Below, one piece after another: positions 1-6,013 of a stretch of DNA of 7,508 nt; positions within the stretch are counted from its first letter, which is position 1; each line of letters opens with the position of its first letter. A model generated the notes under the pieces. That model did no database searches. It worked only from the letters and a program-made list of their open reading frames with translations, and had not been told where the DNA came from. Made by a program: the position numbers and the translations under genes. The DNA lies in NCBI GenBank assembly GCA_002402465.1, contig DHFW01000024.1, positions 1 to 7,508 of the forward strand. Direction: 5' to 3'. This DNA is from Bacteroidales bacterium UBA4814. Lineage in GTDB: Bacteria > Bacteroidota > Bacteroidia > Bacteroidales > UBA7960.

Positions 1-13
1 CGTTTGGGGAGTG

Positions 14-43
14 CAAAGGTAAAAAAACATTTTTTATCTGCAA
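14..43 (-). promoter_or_regulatory. Strong Bacteroidota-type promoter, leftward
   Basis: On the minus strand TTG (43-41), 19 bases, then TACCTTTG (21-14) followed by CAC: both elements and the spacing fit the Bacteroidota housekeeping consensus. The region upstream (about 46-80) is a run of A and T tracts, including an imperfect CATTTTTT/AAAAAATG repeat, and could act as an UP-like element. Transcription would start near base 7, so the gene lies beyond the window. This pattern is typical of highly expressed genes such as rRNA, tRNA or ribosomal protein operons (inference). Confidence 0.7.
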
Positions 44-171
44 GACATTTTTTCAAAAAAAATGCATAATTAATTTTTTTACGCTGACAATCAGTATTTT
101 CACACTTGCCATTTTCCGCTTATCTTCAGAACGTTTTCGGATTGCTATCCGTTTTCATCAATTGCGGAGGG

Positions 172-179
172 CAAAGATA
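172..179 (-). promoter_or_regulatory. Candidate upstream promoter, leftward
   Basis: TATCTTTG (179-172, minus strand) followed by C matches the Bacteroidota -7 element. The -33 region at the expected distance is not a good match (only CTCC/ACT-like bases). If used, it would give a leader of more than 160 bases that runs out of the window at base 1. Confidence 0.45.
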
Positions 180-293
180 CGAAGTTTTTTCAAGATTTGG
201 AGTCTTTTGCCAAATTAAATTCAAGGGCCTGAAAAAAATATTTCAATTCTGAAGACCAGCCTTTTAACACGAAAATAAAACCGGCACACCACC

Positions 294-319
294 AAAAAAC
301 CCGGCAAAACCGGGTTTTT
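294..319 (-). terminator. Intrinsic terminator of the cyd operon
   Basis: The arms CCCGG (300-304) and CCGGG (310-314) enclose a 5-base loop, and the flanking A-run (294-299) and T-run (315-319) extend the stem to about 10 bp. Read on the minus strand, the GC stem ends in six T. It starts 25 bases after the stop of the 45-codon ORF. The symmetry means it could also stop transcripts coming from the left. Confidence 0.9.
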
Positions 320-343
320 AAGCAGTCATTTTTCAGGAGAACA

Positions 344-481
344 TTAGCGTGTTTTGCTAGTACGCTGATCTTCGGGAATGTTTCTTTCAAAAACCCTGAC
401 CATATAAACGCTAAGCCGGTAGCTTGCATAAATGAGCAAAGGCCAGGTGAGCAACCATAATATTGATGATAAATGTTCCAT
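344..481 (-). CDS. 45-aa single-span membrane protein, candidate cytochrome bd accessory subunit
   Basis: ATG at 481 to TAA at 344 encodes 45 aa. It begins MEHLSSILWLLTWPLLIYAS, continues YRLSVYMVRVFERN, and ends in a polar tail IPEDQRTSKTR. A membrane helix covers about residues 4-28. Arg and Lys are only on the C-terminal side, which predicts N-out, C-in. It lies 13 bases after cydB behind a clear ribosome site and 25 bases before the operon terminator, so it is the last gene of the cyd transcript. I do not recognise a family. Size, position and one-helix build are those of CydX, the small subunit encoded after cydB in Proteobacteria, but I see no convincing CydX sequence match. A role in stabilising the bd oxidase is inference. 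The frame uses ordinary codons and has no rival start; the overlapping frames here lack a ribosome site. Confidence 0.72.
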   Translation of the reverse strand: MEHLSSILWLLTWPLLIYASYRLSVYMVRVFERNIPEDQRTSKTR

Positions 482-486
482 GTTGT

Positions 487-493
487 TCCTTTC
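487..493 (-). promoter_or_regulatory. Ribosome binding site of the small ORF after cydB
   Basis: The 13 bases between the cydB TAA and the next ATG read AGAAAGGAACAAC. GAAAGGA (493-487) is a good Shine-Dalgarno sequence with 5 bases to the ATG. The gap holds nothing else, so its presence is direct support for translation of the 45-codon frame. Confidence 0.65.
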
Positions 494-494
494 T

Positions 495-1628
495 TTAATA
501 AATGTGATGATCACCGCTTTTCATGTCCTGATCGTTGATTTTGTGCTTGTCGATGGCTCTCCAGGTGTAAAAAATATAGGCCGCCACCACGGGAACGAAC
601 AGCGAAATATAGGACATAACCGTAAGTGTATAATGGCTTGAAGAGGCGTTTTGAATGGTAAGTGAGCTTTGCATATCGTAGCTCGAAGGGTAAAAACAGG
701 TATTGTTGTAACCCAGCACAAAAAACAGCGATAAGACGGTGAGAAAAGTTCCAGAACCTGAAAACCAGATGCCTTTGCGGCTTTCTTTGAACCAGGTAAT
801 GCCAATACCGTAAAGCACCAGTACCACGCCCGCCAGGAAAAAGATCAGGGCAACTGGCAATTGCAGGTAATTGTTCAGGTATTTGTTTGGCTCCATAAAC
901 ACCTCGAGGGTTTCGGGATGATAGGCATAACCATCCTTAAGCAGTATCCTGATTATAAAATAAAGAAAGAAAACCAGGAACACCACAGCATTGAGGCCAA
1001 CCTGCCTGCAGGCGCGCTTTTGTATAATGTCCTTGTCGACGTTGTTAAGAATATAAAGTGCACCTAGGGTTCTCGCCAGGAACAGCAAAGCGATGCCCAG
1101 CGCCAGGTTCAGGGGGTTGAAAAGGATCTCTATCCCGTAAAGGGTGGTTTGCCAATAAGAAAGATTGTACTCGCTGCGGTAAAATTCGCTGCCGGTAAAA
1201 AAAGTGGCCACGGCAACCCCCAGCAAAAATACGCCAAGGAAGCCATTAATATAAAGGAATGCCTCGTAGGTTTTTTGCCCCAGCATATTGCCTTGCTTGC
1301 GCCTGAACTCAAATGAAATGGCCTGCAGCACAAAACACGCCAGGAAGATTTTCCAGACATAGTAAGCACCACCGAAAGAGGTGGCGTAAAACAGTGGAAA
1401 TGAGGCAAACATTCCTGCGGCAAACAACACCAGGGTGGTAAAAGTAAACTCCCATTTGCGGCCTATGGAGTTAATGACCATGGTGCGCTCTTCTTCATTT
1501 TTTCCGAGGATGCCAATGAGGGTTTGTCCGCCCTGAACAAAAAGCAGAAATACCAAGGCGGATGCTACCACCGACATAATAAACCACCAGTACTGCTGCA
1601 GTTGTAAATGAGTTAAAGTCTCAAACAT
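495..1628 (-). CDS. cydB: Cytochrome bd oxidase subunit II
   Basis: This encodes 377 aa (E. coli CydB is 379). It is a membrane subunit with about nine spans that pairs with CydA. Recognisable family segments are LQQYWWFIMS (9-18), GKNEEERTMVINSIGRKWE (42-60), FASFPLFYATSF, and a conserved run of helices to the C-terminus, which ends in a polar tail (DKHKINDQDMKSGDHHIY). It differs from the proteobacterial form. Where E. coli has TDGFDMG, this protein has VQGGQTL (31-37), and the WDGNQVW segment reads WEFTFTT. I recall the VQGGQ version as typical of Bacteroidota CydB, so it is probably a lineage trait rather than damage. The start overlaps cydA by 8 bases and follows a perfect AAGGAGG; the stop is 13 bases before a 45-codon ORF. 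Confidence 0.96.
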   Translation of the reverse strand: MFETLTHLQLQQYWWFIMSVVASALVFLLFVQGGQTLIGILGKNEEERTMVINSIGRKWEFTFTTLVLFAAGMFASFPLFYATSFGGAYYVWKIFLACFVLQAISFEFRRKQGNMLGQKTYEAFLYINGFLGVFLLGVAVATFFTGSEFYRSEYNLSYWQTTLYGIEILFNPLNLALGIALLFLARTLGALYILNNVDKDIIQKRACRQVGLNAVVFLVFFLYFIIRILLKDGYAYHPETLEVFMEPNKYLNNYLQLPVALIFFLAGVVLVLYGIGITWFKESRKGIWFSGSGTFLTVLSLFFVLGYNNTCFYPSSYDMQSSLTIQNASSSHYTLTVMSYISLFVPVVAAYIFYTWRAIDKHKINDQDMKSGDHHIY

Positions 1629-3177
1629 TTTCGCCTCCTTTCTTTGCGTTATCGGGTCCGCGTTTAATGGTTGTGGTCATAATTTTAAATTCGGCCAGTA
1701 CCAGCACGGTGAGCAAGGCCGCAAACATCCAAAAGGTAAAAATCACCGCATTGGCGTTTATGTTGGATGTGGAGACCATGGTGGGCAGCAGCCCCTGAAT
1801 GGTCCAGGGCTGACGTCCTACCTCGGCCACTATCCAACCCGCCATGGAGGCCAGGAAAGCCAGCGGAAACGCCCAAATGCTTAACCAGAGTAGCCAGCGA
1901 TTTTCCGGCAGTTTGTCGGTAACAGCCAGGTAAAGAATCAGCAAGAAAAGGACAATAAAGGCAAACCCGAGTATAACCATAATCCTGAAGCTGTAGAAGA
2001 TAAAAGGCACGTTGGGAATGATGCCGTTGGGATCGAACAGGTGTCCGTAACCCATATAATAATAGTTTTCCTCAAAATGTGCCCGGGCTGCGGAAGCACT
2101 TTCCATATCGTTGAGGGCTAAGGCTTCCTTGTAATCAGCCAGAGCGTTCAGGGCCATCTTTCCGCGGGCAATTTTTTCTTCGGCCGACATGATGTCCTGT
2201 TCGGCATTGCCCAGCACCAAGTCGTCGGCCCCGGGCACATAGGCATTGGCATTGCGGTAGCCCAGCATGGAAAGCAGTTTGGGAATCTCAATTTTAAATA
2301 TGAAAGCTTTTTCTCCATCACCAATCTGTTTGCCTGGGCGCAACATCCCGATGGCCACCAGCCCGGCGCCCTCCTGGCCTTCATAGAGCCCTTCCATGGC
2401 TGCCAGTTTGGCAGGCTGTTTCTGGGCCACCCAATAGGCCGACCCATCGCCTGTAGTGGCCAGGAAAACGCTGGAAAGCAGCCCGAAGGAAGCAGCAATG
2501 ACAATGCTGCGCTTGGCCAGCAAAATGTTGCGCCCCTTGAGGAGGTACCAGCCACTTACGGCCACAATAAAGAACGAAGAAATCACAAAACCCGAGGTAA
2601 TGGTGTGCAGAAATTTATTGATGGCATAGGGCGAAAAAAGCACCGCCCAGAAATCGACCATCTCATGGCGTGCCGTATCGGGGTTGAACACCATACCTAC
2701 GGGGTAGTTCATCCATGCGTTGGCCACCAAAATCCAAAGAGCAGAAAGGCTGGCTCCGAAGGCCACCAGGTAAATGGAAACCAGGTGAAATTTTTTGCTC
2801 ACCTTACCCCAGCCAAAAAACATCACGGCAATAAAGGTCGACTCCAGAAAGAAAGCCATAATGCCCTCGGCTGCAAGTGGGGCGCCGAAAATATCGCCTG
2901 AAATCCAGGAATAATTGGCCCAGTTGGTGCCGAACTCCAGCCCAAGGATAATACCCGTGCCAACCCCTATTGCGAAATTAATTCCAAACAACTTAGCCCA
3001 GAACTTGGAAATACGCTCCCATTCCTTATCCCCGGTTTTAACATATATGGTTTGCGTAAACGCAATGATATACGTCATACCCAGGGTAAGCGGAATAAAA
3101 AGCCAGTGATACAGGGCTACCAGCGCAAATTGCCCCCGCGACCAGTTCACCAGGGCAAGGTCAATGTTCTCTATCAT
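1621..3177 (-). CDS. cydA: Cytochrome bd ubiquinol/menaquinol oxidase subunit I
   Basis: This encodes 518 aa (E. coli CydA is 522). It is the catalytic subunit that oxidises quinol and reduces oxygen to water at the cytoplasmic membrane with hemes b558, b595 and d. Visible residues, with E. coli equivalents: H24 (H19, heme ligand) in QFALVALYH; E104 and E112 (E99, E107) in AAEGIMAFFLE; H191 (H186, b558) in HTITSG; M400 (M393, b558) in SFRIM; E452 (E445) before GRQPW (454-458). In the Q-loop, KLAAME gives K257 and E262 (K252, E257). The Q-loop runs from about 245 to 390 and is of the long type. The natural quinol is probably menaquinone, as usual in the phylum (inference). The start overlaps DUF4492 by 17 bases and has only a weak ribosome site; the end overlaps cydB by 8 bases. 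Confidence 0.98.
   Translation of the reverse strand: MIENIDLALVNWSRGQFALVALYHWLFIPLTLGMTYIIAFTQTIYVKTGDKEWERISKFWAKLFGINFAIGVGTGIILGLEFGTNWANYSWISGDIFGAPLAAEGIMAFFLESTFIAVMFFGWGKVSKKFHLVSIYLVAFGASLSALWILVANAWMNYPVGMVFNPDTARHEMVDFWAVLFSPYAINKFLHTITSGFVISSFFIVAVSGWYLLKGRNILLAKRSIVIAASFGLLSSVFLATTGDGSAYWVAQKQPAKLAAMEGLYEGQEGAGLVAIGMLRPGKQIGDGEKAFIFKIEIPKLLSMLGYRNANAYVPGADDLVLGNAEQDIMSAEEKIARGKMALNALADYKEALALNDMESASAARAHFEENYYYMGYGHLFDPNGIIPNVPFIFYSFRIMVILGFAFIVLFLLILYLAVTDKLPENRWLLWLSIWAFPLAFLASMAGWIVAEVGRQPWTIQGLLPTMVSTSNINANAVIFTFWMFAALLTVLVLAEFKIMTTTIKRGPDNAKKGGENV
1634..1640 (-). promoter_or_regulatory. Shine-Dalgarno sequence of cydB
   Basis: AAGGAGG (1640-1634, minus strand), 5 bases before the cydB ATG, sits inside the last codons of cydA. 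A perfect site is notable because Bacteroidota genes mostly start without one. It fixes the cydB start within the 8-base overlap. Confidence 0.8.
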
Positions 3178-3436
3178 TTGTAATGGTTTTATGTGGCGTG
3201 GTTAAATCATGCAAAACCTGCTCGATACGATGCGCATCGCTTTCGTAATGGGGCTTAAGATACTTCGGATAAAGGAAGCCCTTCAAAAAGCCATAAAAAA
3301 TTACGAATTGGATGAAAACGATGAGCAAAAGGATTTTTGCCAGGCGTGATGAGCGGATCATTTCAAATCCGGAACTGAATAAACCGGCTGTTGCTTTCAG
3401 AATTTGTCTCACTTTCAAATATTTAAAACTCAGCAC
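3161..3436 (-). CDS. DUF4492 small membrane protein of the cyd operon
   Basis: This encodes 91 aa if it starts at the GTG at 3436, chosen because GAGGA lies 7 bases upstream (3448-3444). No ATG exists in the N-terminal region. TTG at 3475, TTG at 3418 and GTG at 3412 are alternatives, so the first 25 residues are uncertain. The core matches DUF4492: an amphipathic LFSSGFEMIRSS segment, a basic residue, one membrane span (about residues 34-53, AKILLLIVFIQFVIFYGFLK), then FLYPKYL and a polar C-terminus. DUF4492 genes are, from what I know, found directly before cydA in Bacteroidota and Campylobacterota; no activity is established. Here the stop overlaps the cydA start by 17 bases, so the two are translationally linked. 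It is probably an assembly factor or accessory subunit of cytochrome bd (inference from position and topology). Confidence 0.85.
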   Translation of the reverse strand: MLSFKYLKVRQILKATAGLFSSGFEMIRSSRLAKILLLIVFIQFVIFYGFLKGFLYPKYLKPHYESDAHRIEQVLHDLTTPHKTITNDREH

Positions 3437-3479
3437 AGGTAAATCCTCGGAGCCAAAAGCACTTCCATCAGACAATTTC

Positions 3480-3487
3480 CAAATTTA
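3480..3487 (-). promoter_or_regulatory. Candidate -7 element of the cyd operon promoter
   Basis: TAAATTTG on the minus strand (3487-3480) matches the Bacteroidota -7 consensus TAnnTTTG exactly and lies in the short AT-rich gap before DUF4492. There is no TTG or TTTG at the expected 19-21 bases upstream, so a -33 element is missing or replaced by an activator. A start near 3473 would give a leader of about 37 bases before the GTG at 3436. Confidence 0.4.
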
Positions 3488-3513
3488 ATAAAACCTTTAT
3501 TTGATTTGCATTT

Positions 3514-3534
3514 ATAAGGCTAAACCACCCTTAT
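3514..3534 (-). other. Small inverted repeat before the cyd operon
   Basis: ATAAGG (3534-3529, minus strand) and CCTTAT (3519-3514) form a 6-bp inverted repeat with a 9-base spacer, in the 131-base gap between the acyltransferase stop and the DUF4492 start. No T-run follows, so it is a poor intrinsic terminator. It lies upstream of the putative -7 element and could be an operator or chance. I know of no regulator with this site. Confidence 0.25.
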
Positions 3535-3567
3535 TTAGAAGCATTTTAATTAAGGTTCGTCAGGATT

Positions 3568-4932
3568 TTATTTTTTGCTTAACAAGCCTTTCAGTTCTTC
3601 AAGAATTTGGCTGTACACCAGACTGATCTTTTTGTACTCCACCGGCCTGAAACTCCGAAGCTGCCATAGCCTCAACCGCTGCCAGGTTTTGCGAAACTTA
3701 CCCACATAAGTTCGGGCTGCAAACCCTGTTATGGGTAAGGAAACCAGGTAAACAAGGCTCCATAGCCAGCTGCCCCAAATGGCATACACCACTGCAAACT
3801 GTATCAAATAAAAGAATGGGCTTATGGCCAGGCCCCACACAAATTTAACCGAACTATGAAACTGCCGGTCTTTGATCTTCTTTAAAATGGGTAGCAAACT
3901 TCCGAAGAGGAGAATGTTGTTTACAAGCCCGTAAAAGAACACCGGAAATGTGAGGAAAAGGAAAATCAAGGATCCAAATACGCTGAGAAACTTTTTCGCT
4001 GGGAAGCGGAAGAGCTCCCATTTCAAACCCCACTTTTTCAAAAGCTCGAGCAGGTGCATCATTTTCGAGCGAAATCCGGCCATCCCTTCCGGGTCCTCTT
4101 CGAGAACGCCCTCCAGTGCACTGATCATTTCCTTCTGAATGCCAAATTTCTTTTGCTGATTGATTCTTCTCTCACCCCGGGCAGCCAGCAAGGGTTCGGC
4201 AAAAATTTCGACAGCACAGTAAAAGGCATCGTAATATTCCTGGCTGCGGATATCGAGCGAAAGGTCCTTGAGTTGCTCCCCAATGGCATCGCGCAGCTTC
4301 AACATTGCCTTCTGGGGATTTTCACGATAAAGGCCTTCAAAATCTTTCACTAGGATGGGTTTTCCAAACCGAATATGAAGTATGCTGCGCATATTTTCAT
4401 AATCGCTGAAATAAATTCCGGCAGGCATTACCTGCACCCCCAGATTAAAATTGTTCTTTTCTTCAGCCATGAAAGCCAGACGAGACAAGCCCTTGCGCAG
4501 GGGCAGCAAGCGACGCTGGTTTGAGTGAGTGCCCTCGGGAAAGATACCCACCGAGCGCCCCTTTTCCAGCAACTCAACAGCCACATTAAAAGAAGCATCG
4601 TTGTTGCTCAGGTTCTCCTTTCCATCGCTGATACGGTAAACCGGGATGATCTTTAGCCAATAAAAAAGGTTACGAAGGACAGGAATTTTAAAAATATCGG
4701 CCCGCGCCAGGAAAATGGTCTGTAATCCTGACCCATAATGAATGGCCAGCGGATCCATCAGGGCATTCTGATGGTTGGGAGCAAAGATAATAGGGCCATT
4801 TCGAGGGATGTTTTCCTTGCCTTCCACCACAATCTTACGATAAAACAATCGCATCAGGGAAAAAACGTATTGTGCAACCAACCACCATTTAGCGGAGTTA
4901 CGAAACAAATGCCGTTTTTTTTTCAGGTTCAT
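3568..4932 (-). CDS. Lysophospholipid/glycerol-phosphate acyltransferase (PlsC-like, HX5D type)
   Basis: This encodes 454 aa from the ATG at 4932, which overlaps the symporter stop (ATGA). Upstream in-frame codons exist but would read back into the symporter gene. The N-terminal acyltransferase domain covers about residues 15-245. Motif I is NHQNALMDP with H54 and D60, giving HX5D spacing rather than the HX4D of E. coli PlsC. Motif II is around FLARADIF (74-81) and the following IPVYR; motif III is FPEGTHSNQRRLLPLRKG (131-148). The C-terminal half carries about 30 basic-rich residues, then three to four hydrophobic spans (from FLSVFGSLIFLFLTFPVFF onward), a basic linker and a short helix. It should act at the inner face of the membrane, transferring an acyl chain to glycerol-3-phosphate, a lysophospholipid or a related lipid; the acceptor is not known. 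The long membrane-bound C-terminus is more than a minimal PlsC has (about 240 aa). Confidence 0.88.
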   Translation of the reverse strand: MNLKKKRHLFRNSAKWWLVAQYVFSLMRLFYRKIVVEGKENIPRNGPIIFAPNHQNALMDPLAIHYGSGLQTIFLARADIFKIPVLRNLFYWLKIIPVYRISDGKENLSNNDASFNVAVELLEKGRSVGIFPEGTHSNQRRLLPLRKGLSRLAFMAEEKNNFNLGVQVMPAGIYFSDYENMRSILHIRFGKPILVKDFEGLYRENPQKAMLKLRDAIGEQLKDLSLDIRSQEYYDAFYCAVEIFAEPLLAARGERRINQQKKFGIQKEMISALEGVLEEDPEGMAGFRSKMMHLLELLKKWGLKWELFRFPAKKFLSVFGSLIFLFLTFPVFFYGLVNNILLFGSLLPILKKIKDRQFHSSVKFVWGLAISPFFYLIQFAVVYAIWGSWLWSLVYLVSLPITGFAARTYVGKFRKTWQRLRLWQLRSFRPVEYKKISLVYSQILEELKGLLSKK

Positions 4933-5882
4933 AGGTAGGAATATGATTTTCTGCGCCAAAGAGTTGCAATGGTTAAACCTGCCAAAATATGCCAAATGCC
5001 CCACCAGGCGGTAACAATGGCCATGCCGCCCAAATCGAGGTGCTGCGGAAATATTGCAGGGTTAAAGATCAGCACCAGCCCAAGGGCGCTGTTCTGAATA
5101 CCGGTTTCTATGGCAATGGTGCGGCGATTCTGCGAATTGAGCTTTAAAAGCGATGCAAAGCCAAAGCCCGTGGAAATAGCCAGGCCATTGTGCAACAAAA
5201 CAATGAGCAAAATCCAGGCAATGTGTTTCAAAAAATGATCGTAGTTGTTGGCAAACAAAATGGCCAGCATTCCAATAAAGAAGATAACCGAAAAGATACG
5301 AATGGGCTTTTTTGCAAATTCAGTAAACCTGGGCAGGAAATGATTGGTAAGCATGCCAATAACAATGGGTATCCCCAGTAAAACGATCACAATCTTAAAC
5401 ATTTCCACCGGGTCAATAGTAATCTCCTGCAGCAGGGGGTTGTTGGCCCAGGGGCCCAGCATACTGTAGAGGCTGCCCCAAATGTAAAAGTTGAGCGGGG
5501 TCATTACAATGGCCGAAATGGTGGCAATGGCCGTAAGGCTTACCGACAGGGCCGGGTTGCCCTTGGCCAGTGTAGATATAAAATTTGAAACATTTCCGCC
5601 GGGACATGCGGCCACCAGGATCATACCCATTGCCACGCCCACAGTAAAGTTTTTCCAGAAGGCCATTATGAGTAAAAATGTGGCCAGCGGTAACAGGATA
5701 AACTGAGAAACCACCCCCACAAGTATAGGTTTTGGGCGCTTCACCAGGCCGATAAAATGACTGACTTTTATCTCAAGGGCCACGCCAAACATAATGATGG
5801 CAATGGTAATGTTGAGAATAAAAAGGCCACCCTCTGTAAAGTTCAAATGGGTGGCATCCATGTTTTGAAGTGCTTCAAACAT
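4929..5882 (-). CDS. BASS family (bile acid:Na+ symporter-like) transporter
   Basis: This encodes 317 aa, starting at the ATG at 5882 (MFEALQNMDA). An in-frame TTG at 5903 lies inside the promoter candidate and is less likely. It is an integral membrane protein with about nine to ten hydrophobic spans, matching the SBF/BASS fold. Key segments are MFGVALEIKV (31-40), CPGGNVSNFISTLAKGN (93-109) with S99/N100 at the place of the first sodium-site Ser-Asn of the bacterial ASBT homologue, and ETGIQNSALG (259-268) with E259 and Q263 at the place of its sodium-binding Glu and Gln. Sodium coupling is therefore likely intact. The substrate cannot be read from sequence; bile acids, pantoate, pyruvate-like and other organic anions are all known for the family. 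The last four bases overlap the acyltransferase start (ATGA), so the two are translated together. Confidence 0.93.
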   Translation of the reverse strand: MFEALQNMDATHLNFTEGGLFILNITIAIIMFGVALEIKVSHFIGLVKRPKPILVGVVSQFILLPLATFLLIMAFWKNFTVGVAMGMILVAACPGGNVSNFISTLAKGNPALSVSLTAIATISAIVMTPLNFYIWGSLYSMLGPWANNPLLQEITIDPVEMFKIVIVLLGIPIVIGMLTNHFLPRFTEFAKKPIRIFSVIFFIGMLAILFANNYDHFLKHIAWILLIVLLHNGLAISTGFGFASLLKLNSQNRRTIAIETGIQNSALGLVLIFNPAIFPQHLDLGGMAIVTAWWGIWHILAGLTIATLWRRKSYSYL

Positions 5883-5900
5883 ATGCGTATGGGTTTGAAG

Positions 5901-5934
5901 CAAAAATACAAATACTTTAATTAGTTATGTTAAA
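5901..5934 (-). promoter_or_regulatory. Candidate promoter for the symporter-acyltransferase pair
   Basis: On the minus strand TATTTTTG (5908-5901) fits the Bacteroidota -7 element TAnnTTTG. TTTA (5934-5931) lies 22 bases upstream as an imperfect -33 element, with an AT-rich stretch between. Transcription would start near 5894, leaving a short leader before the ATG at 5882. No convincing terminator separates it from the TPM operon, so some read-through is possible. Confidence 0.45.
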
Positions 5935-6013
5935 TTCCGACCCGGAAAGCAGAAAATGGTTCAAAAAATTATTGAAACACAGGCATGGAATGGCCAATCC
6001 GGCAAATAGGAGT

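Larger units (their letters stand above)
1..343. other. Intergenic region between the cyd operon and the next unit
   Basis: This stretch holds the cyd terminator (294-319), the two leftward promoter candidates (172-179, 14-43) and a short hairpin CGGAT-TGCT-ATCCG (138-151) between them. I see no coding frame with a start, ribosome site and plausible protein on either strand. It is AT-rich with several homopolymer A/T runs near the left end. Confidence 0.75.

Noticed and set aside
46..64. CATTTTTT/AAAAAATG inverted repeat as a terminator
   Set aside because: It has an A/T-only stem with a one-base centre and no GC; it is better explained as the A/T tract upstream of the promoter at 43-14.
190..429. 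79-codon minus-strand open frame at the left end
   Set aside because: It overlaps the 45-aa ORF in another frame, runs through the terminator stem, and has no ribosome site or recognisable protein character.
3497..3515. FNR/CRP-like site upstream of the cyd operon
   Set aside because: Only one TTGAT half is present; the second half does not match, so oxygen control by this route cannot be supported.
4933..5004. 24-codon N-terminal extension of the acyltransferase
   Set aside because: It reads back into the symporter gene in another frame; the ATG at 4932 with the ATGA overlap is the natural start.
5935..5947. TTCCG-GGT-CGGAA hairpin as a terminator of the TPM operon
   Set aside because: The stem is 5 bp and only three T follow; too weak to call, though nothing better lies in the gap.
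5987..6000. Near-palindrome ggaatggccaatcc
   Set aside because: It has one mismatched pair and no loop, and occurs once; it is compatible with chance.
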